A program made the translations under genes and the position numbers. The notes beneath the pieces are model-generated. The model was not told where the DNA came from. It saw only the letters and a program-made list of their open reading frames with translations, and ran no database searches. DNA of 64,000 nt from Xiphophorus maculatus (Eukaryota > Chordata > Actinopteri > Cyprinodontiformes > Poeciliidae), in assembly GCF_002775205.1 (NCBI RefSeq), contig NC_036457.1, forward strand, positions 3,062,975 through 3,126,974, in the 5' to 3' direction. Positions 47,526 through 57,357 of this stretch are shown here, piece after piece; the stretch's first letter is position 1, and the number at the start of each line of letters is the position of its first letter.

Positions 47526-48254
47526 GTTTGTGCATCTAATGTTAATTTAAATTTAAATAAGAGCTAAAATAGAAAATAATAAAATAATTACACCAGTTCC
47601 ACATTTAATCTTAATCTCTGTTTACAAATCAAAAAGTTGTTAGTAAAACTTTGCATTGAGATAATTAACTTACATGAATTTTAAAGCTCCAGGTCCAAAA
47701 CATTGACCAATCTCAGCTGATTGGTCAATGTCATGTCAATCACAAATTCAACTATCCAATCAGAGAACAGAAGGGTTTGGCTGTCAGACCTGGTTCTACT
47801 GAGTTTCAGGTAAAATATGATTCTGTAAATGTGTTGCTCTGTAGCTGCAGGTTTAAAATAAACTGAGTTGATTAGTGAATAAAATGTTCCCATCAACGTT
47901 CTAATAACGTGTATTTATGTGGTTATTGTGGGTTAAAACCTCAGAGCTCTGCTGCTGCTGCTGTTCACTTCCTCATCATCTAACAGAAAAACATGTCAGA
48001 GATCAAACTGGAAATCAGCATATCTTAAAAAGTAAAAGAAAATGGTAAATGTGATGGATCCATAAAACTGGACTTTTCATCACTGACTCCAATCAGATCT
48101 CCTGGATTCTTCAGCTTAAATATCAGAGTCTCTAATAGACCCTAACAAAAGAGAAAATGCATCTATTTACAACATTAATGTAATCTGAAAATATTCACAT
48201 CTTGATTTTTCTTTCTTTTTTTAGTCATCTTGCATTGTGTGTCATGTCATAAAC
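47526..48254. other. Non-coding; holds one upstream-module copy
   Basis: No exon seen. 47816-48050 matches 49431-49641 and 50015-50040 (phrases GTTGCTCTGTAGCTGCAGG and AATGTTCCCATCAACGTTCT). Confidence 0.5.
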
Positions 48255-48457
48255 CAGTGGGGCCCAAAGTGGGTCCTGGAGGCCCGGCATCCTGCATGTT
48301 TTAGTTTTCTCCCTGGTTTAACTCACCTGGATCAAATGATGGCTCATTAGAAGCTATAAGAAGAACATTAACATGCTGAAAAGGTTGTTATTACCAGCAG
48401 AGAGAGAACTAAAACATGCAGGATGCCGGGCCTCCAGGACCCACTTTGGGCACCATG
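48255..48457. mobile_element. hAT-type MITE, 203 bp
   Basis: Long terminal inverted repeats of about 45 bp start CAGTGG on the left (AAAGTGGGTCCTGGAGGCCC) and mirror on the right (GGGCCTCCAGGACCCACTTT). Flanking 8-mers TCATAAAC and TGATAAAC differ at one base. There is no coding capacity. Confidence 0.85.
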
Positions 48458-48465
48458 TGATAAAC

Positions 48466-49641
48466 AGACATGTATGAGTACATAGTTTTATTCAGTTCTT
48501 TCTTAAATGCAGCTTCTTTAACCATATTTCAGTTTACAGGAAACAAAATGGTTTCCATGTGCTCATCAGTGTTTTAACCATCTCATTTTTAACAGTTAAA
48601 ACCTTCAGAGCTCTTTAGCCACATTCTCTCAGAAAACTTCCTCTTTTCTTCTCAGAAATAAACCGTCCAGTGGTACCATGAACCAATAAAGGGTCTGAGG
48701 TCAGCTACACATCTTAACTTCATCAGTGAGGTGAGAAACTGACCGGGGCGTTCACACATATCTAAATGTAATTTTCACACATTCGTCATCTTTCTCTGGT
48801 TAACACCTCACTGTCAGAAAACATACTGATCTCACACTTTGCGCTTTAAAGGACACAGGGCAAATGATGCTGTTCACTCTGAACATTTATTAATCAATAT
48901 TTTCCCTTTAAACAAATGATGAGTTCTTCCAACAGTTTCCCAGTGGGATCCCCTCTGAGTTCGACTCCCGTTGTGTCCTTGGATTAGACTCTTCACCGCC
49001 TCGCCTGCTGCTGGTCAGAAATGAGCTGGATTGAAATGTTTTATTATTGAACAGTTACAGGTAAGGATGAAGTTATAGTTCTTCCTTTGATTGTGTTTGA
49101 TAATCTTTAAACTGATTTTAGCAATTTCGATTACTTAAATCTCCTCAAAATGGCAATCATTTATGTCAATGTCAATCATAATTTAAGACATCCAATCAGA
49201 GATCAGATGGGTTTGGCTGTCATTTTTGTGTTTTACTGAGCTGCAGCTCAAATGAGGATTCAAAGTTTCTGATTTTATCCTAACTGAAAATGTCTTTTCT
49301 GACAACTGTACTTTTTTAGTTTATTGCCTTAAATGATTAATTTGTATGCAGGTTTTTCCATATCCTTAAAGATAATCACCATTTTACCAGTTAGGTGTCC
49401 AGGAAGTGTAATGCCCATAAACAGTAAAATATGACTCTGTAAATGTGTTGCTCTGTAGCTGCAGGTTTAAAATAAACTGAGTTGATGGTTTAATAAAATG
49501 TTCCCATCAACGTTCTAACCACGTGTATTTATGTGGTTATTGTGGGTTCAAAACTCAGAGCTCTGCTGCTACTGCTTTTCACTACAACAAACACTTCCTC
49601 ATCATTTCACAGAAAAACTATTCAGAGATCAAACTGGAAAC
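48466..49641. other. Non-coding; decayed receptor upstream modules
   Basis: No exon seen. 48590-48660 has AGTTAAAACCTTCAGAGCTC then AAAACTTCCTCTTTTCTTC (PU.1-like on the minus strand). A similar module lies at 51213-51275, and 49431-49641 repeats 47816-48020. Confidence 0.45.
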
Positions 49642-50009
49642 CCATTTTCTGTACGCCCTCGTCCCTTAGAGCGATCAGGAGGGGTGTTGGTGCCTCTCCA
49701 GCTACGTTCTAGGTGAGAGGCAGGGTTCACCTGGACAGGTCGCCAGTCTGTCGCAGGGCAACACAGAGACATACAGGACAAACAACCATGCACACACACA
49801 CTCACACCTAGGGAAAATTTAGAGAGACCAATTGACCTAACAGTAATGTTTTTGGACTGTGGGAGGAAGCCGGAGAACCCGGAGAGAACCCGCCATGCAC
49901 AGGGAGAACATGCAAACTCCATGCAGACAGACCCCGGGCCGGGAATCGAACCCAGGACCTTCTTGCTGCAAGGCAACAGTGCTACCAACTGCGCCACTGT
50001 GCAGCCCCC
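49642..50009 (-). mobile_element. tRNA-derived SINE, copy 2, with target duplication
   Basis: Same family as at 36185. AAACTGGAAAC stands on both sides (49631-49641 and 50010-50020), and the module copy at 47816 shows the uninterrupted site. The B box GGGTTCGATTCCC is intact. The GGAT tail has almost gone, since the left end starts CCATTTTCTG. Confidence 0.85.
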
Positions 50010-50132
50010 AAACTGGAAACCAGCATATCTATTTTAAAAGTAAAATAATATGCTAACTATGATGGACCAGATGATTTGACCAAATAAAGCGATGAGCCTC
50101 CATCAGTCAGAATGAGGAAGTGGTGAGAATCA

Positions 50133-50138
50133 GGAAGT
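50133..50138 (+). promoter_or_regulatory. ETS-type GGAAGT site upstream of relic F
   Basis: GGAAGT 70 bp before the ATG, paired with another at 50116 as before receptor D. Confidence 0.35.
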
Positions 50139-50202
50139 AGAATCTTTATCCGTGTTCAGGAGGCAGTCAGTCAGTCCTGACTGTGAGAGCAACAGACACA
50201 CA

Positions 50203-50640
50203 ATGGCTCAACTCCCCTGGATTCAAGGCTTTTTCTTCATCATCCTGCAGCTCACAGGTAGGAAGACACTAAACATTTCTATAGAGCTACAGATCATAGA
50301 TCTGCTTTATTCACTGTGTTCAGATTTAAGGTTTATTTACATAATCTCATGCTGACAAGTTTCAGACGTTCACTGAACACCCATTAAAACTATATTTTTA
50401 AATGCAGCATCTTTCAATGCACTGAAGTCATTGTATTTTTATATAAATTATAAATCCGTTTAAACATTTCAGCTGATCAAATCATCCCATGGAATTTAAA
50501 TACTATTTCTGCAGCGGTTTCCATGCTCAGAGAGCCAAATTAAAAATAATAAAATGGTTTAAATGTGTGACTTCATTCTTCCTTCTCTGATGTGCTAACA
50601 GACCCACAGCTGGTCTCTCTGCCTGCAGCAGGTTCAGTCA
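50203..50640 (+). pseudogene. Receptor relic F: signal exon and stub of Ig1
   Basis: The signal exon 50203-50257 (MAQLPWIQGFFFIILQLT) matches relic E at all but one residue. Intron 1 is continuous with that of E. After GTGCTAACAG (about 50600) the sequence reads DPQLVSLPAAGSVSY in phase 1 and then meets a stop, which is what the start of an Ig1 exon would look like. Everything beyond about 50640 is unrelated and includes SINE copy 3. The gene is truncated. Confidence 0.65.
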
Positions 50641-50709
50641 GTTATTAACATCATCTGTCAGATATGAATATTGAGTGGCTTGTTATTAGTGGAGACATTA
50701 GATAATATC

Positions 50710-51074
50710 CATCCATCCATTTTCTAACACCTTGTCCCTTAGAGGGGTCAGGAGGTGCTGGTGCCTCTCCAGCTACATTCCGGGCGAGAGGCGGGGTCAC
50801 CCTGGACAGGTCGCCAGTCTGTCGCAGGGCAACACAGAGACATACAGGACAAACAACCATGCACACACACTCTCACACCTAGGGAGAATTTAGATAGACC
50901 AATTGACCTAACAGTCCCGTTTTTGGACTGTGGGAGGAAGCCGGAGTACCCAGAGAGAACCCACGCATGCACAGGGAGAACATGCAAACTCCATGCAGAA
51001 AGACCCCGGGCCGGGAATCGAACCCAGGACCTTCTTGCTGTTAGTAGCTACCAACTGCGCCACTGTGCAGCCCA
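50710..51074 (-). mobile_element. tRNA-derived SINE, copy 3, with target duplication
   Basis: ATTAGATAATATC stands on both sides (50697-50709 and 51075-51087). The head lies at the right, with B box GGGTTCGATTCCC. A short deletion lies between the B and A boxes (CTTGCTGTTAGTAGCTACC). About 95 bases of right flank also follow SINE copy 1. Confidence 0.88.
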
Positions 51075-51644
51075 ATTAGATAATATCTATTGGTAAAATC
51101 TGGTCGGCTAGTTTTAACCATTTTGAGAAACATCTTGTTTTAGTTTGTTTCATTTTTTGTTATATGACTCTAATAACTCTGATGTTCTCATCAGAGTTTT
51201 AACCACTTTTTTAACAGTTAAAACCTTCTTAGCTCTTTAGCCACAGTCTAAGAAAACTTCCTCTTTAGTTCACAGAAACAAACTTTTCAGTGGAACCTTG
51301 AGGAAGTAAAAACTCTGAGATCAGCAACACATCTTAACCTTGTCACATATCTGAACTGTAACTTTCACACATTCATCATCTTCCTCTTTTTAGCACCTCA
51401 TCTTCAGAAACCTTAATGATCTCACCTGCTGCTTTTGTCTCTTAACATTTACTGGTCTATTATTTTCCTGTTAAAAAGGAGGGGCAACTTTATTTTTCTT
51501 TAATCCTTTAACCTTCTGACCTTTCTCTATAATCAGTTCAGTTTTAAAGTCTATAAATGATTTTGCTTTGGCCTCTGACTGCATTTGTACCACATCTAAA
51601 CCAGATTAAGTTTTAAAGAAGTCCATAAATATCAGTCAATATGA

Positions 51645-51650
51645 GGAAGT
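51645..51650 (+). promoter_or_regulatory. ETS-type GGAAGT site upstream of receptor G
   Basis: GAGGAAGTGACATCA, 77 bp before the start codon. The ETS core is directly followed by GTGACATCA, which resembles a CRE/AP-1 half site. Confidence 0.4.
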
Positions 51651-51721
51651 GACATCATGTGGGTCAGTAATAAGAGTCTCCATCTCTACCAGAGATAAAT
51701 ACTGAGAAAAAGAGACTATTG

Positions 51722-54700
51722 ATGGCTAAATTCAGATGGATTAAAATGTTTTTCTTATTGATTCTAAATGTTACAGGTATGAATACAGCTATAGTAAATC
51801 TACTGATTGTGTTGGATCATCTTTAAACTGATTTAATGAAAATGTTCAAATCTGTTTAAATGATCTCAAGATGAAAATGAATCATTTATGTTGATTATTG
51901 TGACACAAAGCTGCATATTCCTGATTTACTTTCTCTCATCTCCTCAGCAGCAGCAGCTGAACAAAGATCTCACTTTGTTGTCAGAGATGGAGATGAAGTC
52001 ACTCTGCCTGCTCAATGTTTTAGAAACCAGGTGCAATCCTGTAATAAAACTACCTGGATATTCAGTGGTCAAGGAAATACAACAGTAACACTGTATGAAG
52101 ATGGAAAGATTCATAAAGATTCCAGAATTAAATCAGACAGACTGAGTGTTACAGCAAACTGTTCTCTGGTTATAAAGAAGATCTCAGTGGAGGATGTTGG
52201 TCTTTATGCCTGCAGACAGTTTGACTCATCAGGACACAACGTAGCAGAATGGGTGGTTGATCTGTCTGTTGTTAAAAGTGAGTATTTATATTATTATGTT
52301 TTCACTTCAAAATATTTTGCTACAGTAGAAAATGATACAATACAATGAATACAACAGAAGTGATGAAGTTAGCATTAATGTTGTTACTGTAACAATGTCT
52401 TCACCTTCCTCAGTGACTGAACAGAAGATCAGTGATGAAACCATCCTGATCTGCTCTGTGTTGAAACTTGGTGGATGTTCTCACTCAGTGAAGTGGCTGT
52501 ATGATAAGAAAGATGATGAAAATATCAGAACCATAACTCCGCCTCAGTCTGCCTGTTCAGCCACTGTTAGCTTCACAACTTCTCCTCATGTTTCCACATC
52601 AAAACGTTCTGAGTTATTCAGATGTCAAGTTAAACCTGAAGGAAACATCAAGGAGTTTACCTTCAGGATTTCACCTCCGAGAGAAAAACCAGGTGAGAAT
52701 ATGAACTGTTAATAAGTACTTCCTGTCTGTTGATAAAATGATGCTTCTGAAATATTACAATTTAAATATGACGGTTTGTTAATTTAGAAATCACTCATAG
52801 AAACATAATATTCTTTGACAGGATGAAACTGTGACAATAGTTGAGAATTAAATCTAACTTGAAGATATTTGGGTTGTGTGATGTTTTCTTTAAAATATTT
52901 ATTTTTACTTATTTTCCAGGTACGACACGACCAACCAAAGTAACGACGACTTTGACTAGAATGAAACCAACAAAAGCTAAAGAGACAATCCAACCCACAA
53001 CAGGAAGTTATTCATCAAACTCTGAAGGTAATGACGATAGAAATGTTTAAATTCAATGTTTCTGAAAAGTATTAATTTATTTCTGTGATTTTTGTCTCTG
53101 GTATATTATTATAATTCTGTCAGTAGATTTATGGCATTTATTAAATCTATTGAAAATGTATTTAAAAAACAAAACCAGTGATTTGGTTTTGTGAGAGAAA
53201 GAAAGCATTAAGAACATTTCCTGTTTGTTGTTTGTACTTTACCATAAAACATAAAAAATAATTTTATAAACTCTAAACCAGTGGTCCCCAACAACTGGTT
53301 TAGACGTATGTTTTGTGCATCAAAATTGAGCCAACTTGCAGCAGAATGACTAACAAAACAACATCGGAGTACTGCTCGCACAACACCGCCCCAGTCCCCA
53401 GCAAAATTGCGAAGGGATGACCGGTCCGCGTGACTAAAAAGGTTGGGGACCGCTGCTCTAAACAACTGAAGAGCTGCAGATTCACTACGTCAGCATTCTG
53501 AACTATAAAACATGTTTTAATCTAAAGAAGAGAGAAGATTCAGAGGTTCCATGTTTCTGGTGACTGATTCTGATTGTGATCAATGTTTTCATTATATAAC
53601 TACAGTATACTGTATATATATACAGTATATATACTGTATATCCCTTTTGCACATACTCTTGGCTACATATTGTCACACATTAATTACATTTTTAAGCTTA
53701 ACTGACTTAATATATTTATTGCACTTTAAGGTTTAAGTTTTGTAAGGAAAAACTTGTATTTGTCAGAGAAATCCACTTTAAATTTGACTTTTGAACATAT
53801 AGGTGTCTGGTCTGTCTGGCATTCCATATATTTTTACATAAATTTATCTCAGTAAATATTTTTGTACCGTATTTTCCGCACTATAAGGCGCACCACATTA
53901 TAAGGCGCACCTTCAATGAATGGCCTATTTTAAAACTTTTTTTATATATAAGGCGCATAGAATAGACGCTACAATAGAGGCTGGGGTTACGTTATGCATC
54001 CATTAGATGGAGCTGCGATAAAGGGAATGTCAACAAAACAGTCAGATAGGTCAGTCAAACTTTATTAATAGATTACAAACCAGCGTTCTGAAAACTCCGT
54101 TCATTTCCAAAATGAATAAACAGCTGTTTTATTATTTTCCCCGAGGTAAAGTCAGTGACGTGGTATTTTTGTGACACAGTTTATCTTTTAACAACAGCAA
54201 GGTATAACATATAGTGGAGGGGAACTTTTCCTCGATTCAATAAACACGTAAAAAACTGTCTGATACTGTTACAATAAATCAAACGTTAGTGCAATCACCA
54301 TATATATCCACTTCCGCACCATTGATTCGTTAATGTTAAATTCTCTGGCTGCTGCTCTGTTCCCGTGTTCTACTGCGTGACTGATCGCCTTGAGCTTAAA
54401 CTCTGCGTCGTAAGCGTGTCTCTTAATAGGAGCCATTTTGGGGTCTTTACACAAAACCCAGCGTGCACCGCGCGCTTCTTCTTCTACGGGGGAAAATGAA
54501 GTCGGTGTCTGCTTTTCCCCGTTTCTTCTTCTATGGGGGAAAATGAAGTCGGCGGAAGCTTACTGTAGTTGCGAGACCTGTTGTGGCTCAATATTGGTCC
54601 ATATATAAGGGGCACCGGATTATAAGGCACACTCTCGGCTTTTGAGAAAATTGAAGGTTTTTAGGTGCGCCTTATAGTGCGGAAAATACGGTAAGTTTTT

Positions 54701-55951
54701 GTTTCGAGTTTCTTTTTCAAGTTGTTTTTCTGCTGTTATCTCTACTAGATTTCATCAGTTGCTTTTATTTGAGTAACTCTGCATCCCTTCACCCAACAAC
54801 TAAAATGATTTCTATAAATCCTCTTCATTTTCTAAGCTCTTCTTGATTGGAGGTCAATCAGTCTTTTTAGTTTTTCAAGTTATGCCAAGATTATACACAT
54901 ACAATGTCCATAAGGATCAACCATCAGACTCTTCTGTTATTATTTCTCATGATGAGAGCGCTGCCATCTCAATGTTACAATCTTCATCTTCATTGTTTTC
55001 TGGTTCTGCAGACTTATGGAAATACGTTGCTGCAGCTGTTGGTTCAGTTCTGCTGATAATAATTATTGCTGCAGCAATCAGATGGAGAAAGATTGAAGGT
55101 TAGAACATTTTAAAGATAAAACTTTCCATCTTTCAATCCAACTATAAATATTGTTTTTAAACAGCATTTTTTTCCCTTTTCCAGGAAACAAAACACAAAT
55201 GAATAAAAACACAGTGAGTTTTTAAAAGTCCTTCTAAAGATAAATGTTCTATAATTAAAAACATGATCTAGATACACCTCTTTCTTTCTTTGGTTGAAGA
55301 TTTCATCACTTCTATCACACAGTTAAAAGCTAATGATAATCAGATTTAACCCTACAGATTAAAGAGCTAGAGTTTTTAACTAAACCTAAATTATTGTTGT
55401 GTCTTTCACGTCATCTTCTTTATTTCAGAAGTTGGTCCCTGCAGGGTCTCAGGCTGCAGGAGGATCCAGTCACAACTTGGTGAGTTTAAACTCTCAGCTC
55501 TGTTTTCTGTTTCGCCAGCATTTCTAGCGTTAGCTAACTCTTATTGTGCTGTCCTCACTGCAAAGGATGATCCTGAAGGTGGTGTCACCTACGCCTCCAT
55601 CAGCTACACCAAGAAGACCAACAGAAACAACAAAGTAAGAACTCTGAGCGGTTTCAGCGACCAAAAATCCAGATGAAAGATAAAAATATATACTTTTACA
55701 TTTGTTTCGTTTGATAATATGTTCACAACTCTGAGAAAAGACTGAAATAATTTCACTTAATTTATGTTTTTACTGAACTACTATCACTACATCAGTATTA
55801 AGACATTTTCTGTGTTTATTTATAGCAGCATCTCATTTCATTTTATCATCATTGATGAATTTTATGCTTTTATGTTGATTCTCAGGTCATTGATCATGAA
55901 GATGATGATGATGGCACAGTGGACTACAGCACAGTGAACTTTTCATCCTGA
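51722..55951 (+). CDS. Ig-superfamily receptor G (two Ig domains, TM, two ITIMs, shortened tail; 357 aa)
   Basis: Nine exons: 51722-51776 signal peptide (MAKFRWIKMFFLLILNVT); 51948-52277 Ig1; 52414-52692 Ig2; 52920-53027 stalk; 55012-55098 transmembrane; 55185-55213; 55429-55479; 55566-55634; 55886-55951 (TGA). Phases join. Ig1 departs from the rest: the B-strand motif is VTLPAQC rather than VTLSC, moving that cysteine by two residues. The other three cysteines are kept. Ig2 has the usual four. The membrane segment (VAAAVGSVLLIIIIAAAI) has no charge. The tail has two canonical ITIMs, VTYASI and VDYSTV. The TGA is followed in frame by a decayed third-motif segment ending at 55999. Intron 4 (1984 bp) holds two DNA transposons. 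Confidence 0.83.
53279..53455. mobile_element. hAT-type MITE, 177 bp, exact 8-bp target duplication
   Basis: Ends CAGTGGTCCCCAAC and GTTGGGGACCGCTG are inverted repeats with one mismatch. CTCTAAAC stands on both sides (53271-53278 and 53456-53463). It lies in intron 4 of receptor G. Confidence 0.93.
53867..54691 (-). mobile_element. pogo-type DNA transposon remnant, 825 bp
   Basis: Perfect terminal inverted repeats begin CCGTATTTTCCGCACTATAA and are flanked by TA on both sides (53865-53866, 54692-54693). TATAAGGCGCACC recurs below the ends. The minus strand encodes a short N-terminal fragment of a pogo/CENP-B-like DNA-binding domain, listed separately. It lies in intron 4 of receptor G. Confidence 0.88.
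54269..54436 (-). pseudogene. Truncated pogo-like transposase, DNA-binding start only
   Basis: From the likely ATG (MAPIKRHAYDAEFKLKAI) the frame shows a helix-turn-helix of the pogo/Tigger/CENP-B type (GNRAAAREFNINESMVRKW), then loses homology and stops. The DDE domain is absent, so it cannot transpose by itself. Confidence 0.7.
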
Positions 55952-56159
55952 GATGATCCCAATAAACTCTTCGCTGCCATCAACAAACCAAAACACTGAG
56001 ACATTTTGTGACTCTACTGTTGGTGACAGTTATGGTTAATTCAAACAAGTAAGAATTCAGATTACACATAATACCATATTAAATTCAAATAATTTTGGTC
56101 ATACATTTTTACATAAATTTAAAATTTTACTTTGATAATTGTTGTTTTTCTCTTTGAGA

Positions 56160-56173
56160 CCAGAAGAGGGCGC
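56160..56173 (+). promoter_or_regulatory. CTCF-like core motif downstream of receptor G
   Basis: CCAGAAGAGGGCGC, an exact match to CCANNAGRKGGCRS, about 210 bp after the stop of G. Confidence 0.55.
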
Positions 56174-56211
56174 TGTAAGACAAAGATCACACAATATATT
56201 TTAATCTTTAG

Positions 56212-56960
56212 TAAAAGAATAACAAAATGAGAAATGTTTAGGAATTGAAAGTCTGTCGGATTATTGAATATGACTTCACGTTGTGCACAAGTTGAAAAGT
56301 TTTTGTTATTCATTCAACTCTCTTTTAAATCTATTTAATAATTCATTTTTTCCTTGTGTTATTTGTCTCGTTTTCAAATAGTTTGGCTCAGTTTTTGCTG
56401 AGCCAGACAGATTTATTTGGTTATTTGATTCTCTTTACTGTAATTTATTGTGTTACTTTTGCTTTTTAAATTCATTTTCTAGAGATTTTCTTTTCTGTTT
56501 TAAATCATTTATTAGTGACTTGATAACAACTTGAGGTAACAATGTTTCCTCACTGCATTATGAAACTGCAATGAGGGAAAATACATCATTACCTGTTTAA
56601 AAATCTATGCTGTCCTGTGATAATCAATATTTTTTTCTGTTTGCACATTTTTAAAAAAAAAAAACACAAAAAAACAGCGTCACTACTGTCACCTACTGTC
56701 AGTTTAAATGTACTACATCCTTGCTTGATTTATTAACATCAGTTCTATTCATTTATTTTTAAGGTGTATTTTCTATCATTTTGAAGTTATTTTTTATTTT
56801 ATTTAAATGTTTTTTCTGTATTTTCTCAGTTGCTGTAAAACTGCTCAAAGTTTTGTTTCTGTTTCAAAAGTATTCATATTGAACACAAGGGGGCGCTGCC
56901 CACTTTGGTTACCTTCTGCAAGATTTTTTATCATTGCTACAAATCAACTGTGGTGTATAT
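56212..56960 (+). repeat. 3' flank of receptor G shared with relic E
   Basis: Matches 41711-42420 over its whole length, including GAACACAAGGGGGCGCTGCC near the right end. Non-coding. Confidence 0.85.
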
Positions 56961-57293
56961 TAACATAAAATATTAGACATCCCATTTTAAATAAACACAC
57001 AACATGCAAGCTTTTTAATGAATATACCATAACTGTTATAATAAGACACTTTATTTTAAGTATTAATTCAAAATTAGTACACAAAATTTTGATCAAATCT
57101 GATGCAGGATTAAAGTAGATAATGTGTGTGTCGATTTTAAAAAAACAAGATTAAACAGTTTAGTGTTGAACACATCAGATCATTCTGGCTTAAAAAGGAA
57201 GATGGCAAACAATGACCAAACCTTTCTGCTTAAAACCACAATCTGTGGTGTGAATCTTCACAGCTCGACTGAAGAAGTTAAAAAATAAGTACA

Positions 57294-57299
57294 GGAAGT
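57294..57299 (+). promoter_or_regulatory. ETS-type GGAAGT site upstream of receptor H
   Basis: TACAGGAAGTA, 64 bp before the start codon, at the same distance as in receptor I. Confidence 0.4.
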
Positions 57300-57357
57300 A
57301 GAATGACGAAGGTTTAAGAGCTCAAGTTGTCACTGAGGTTCAGGAAGCAGAGAGACG

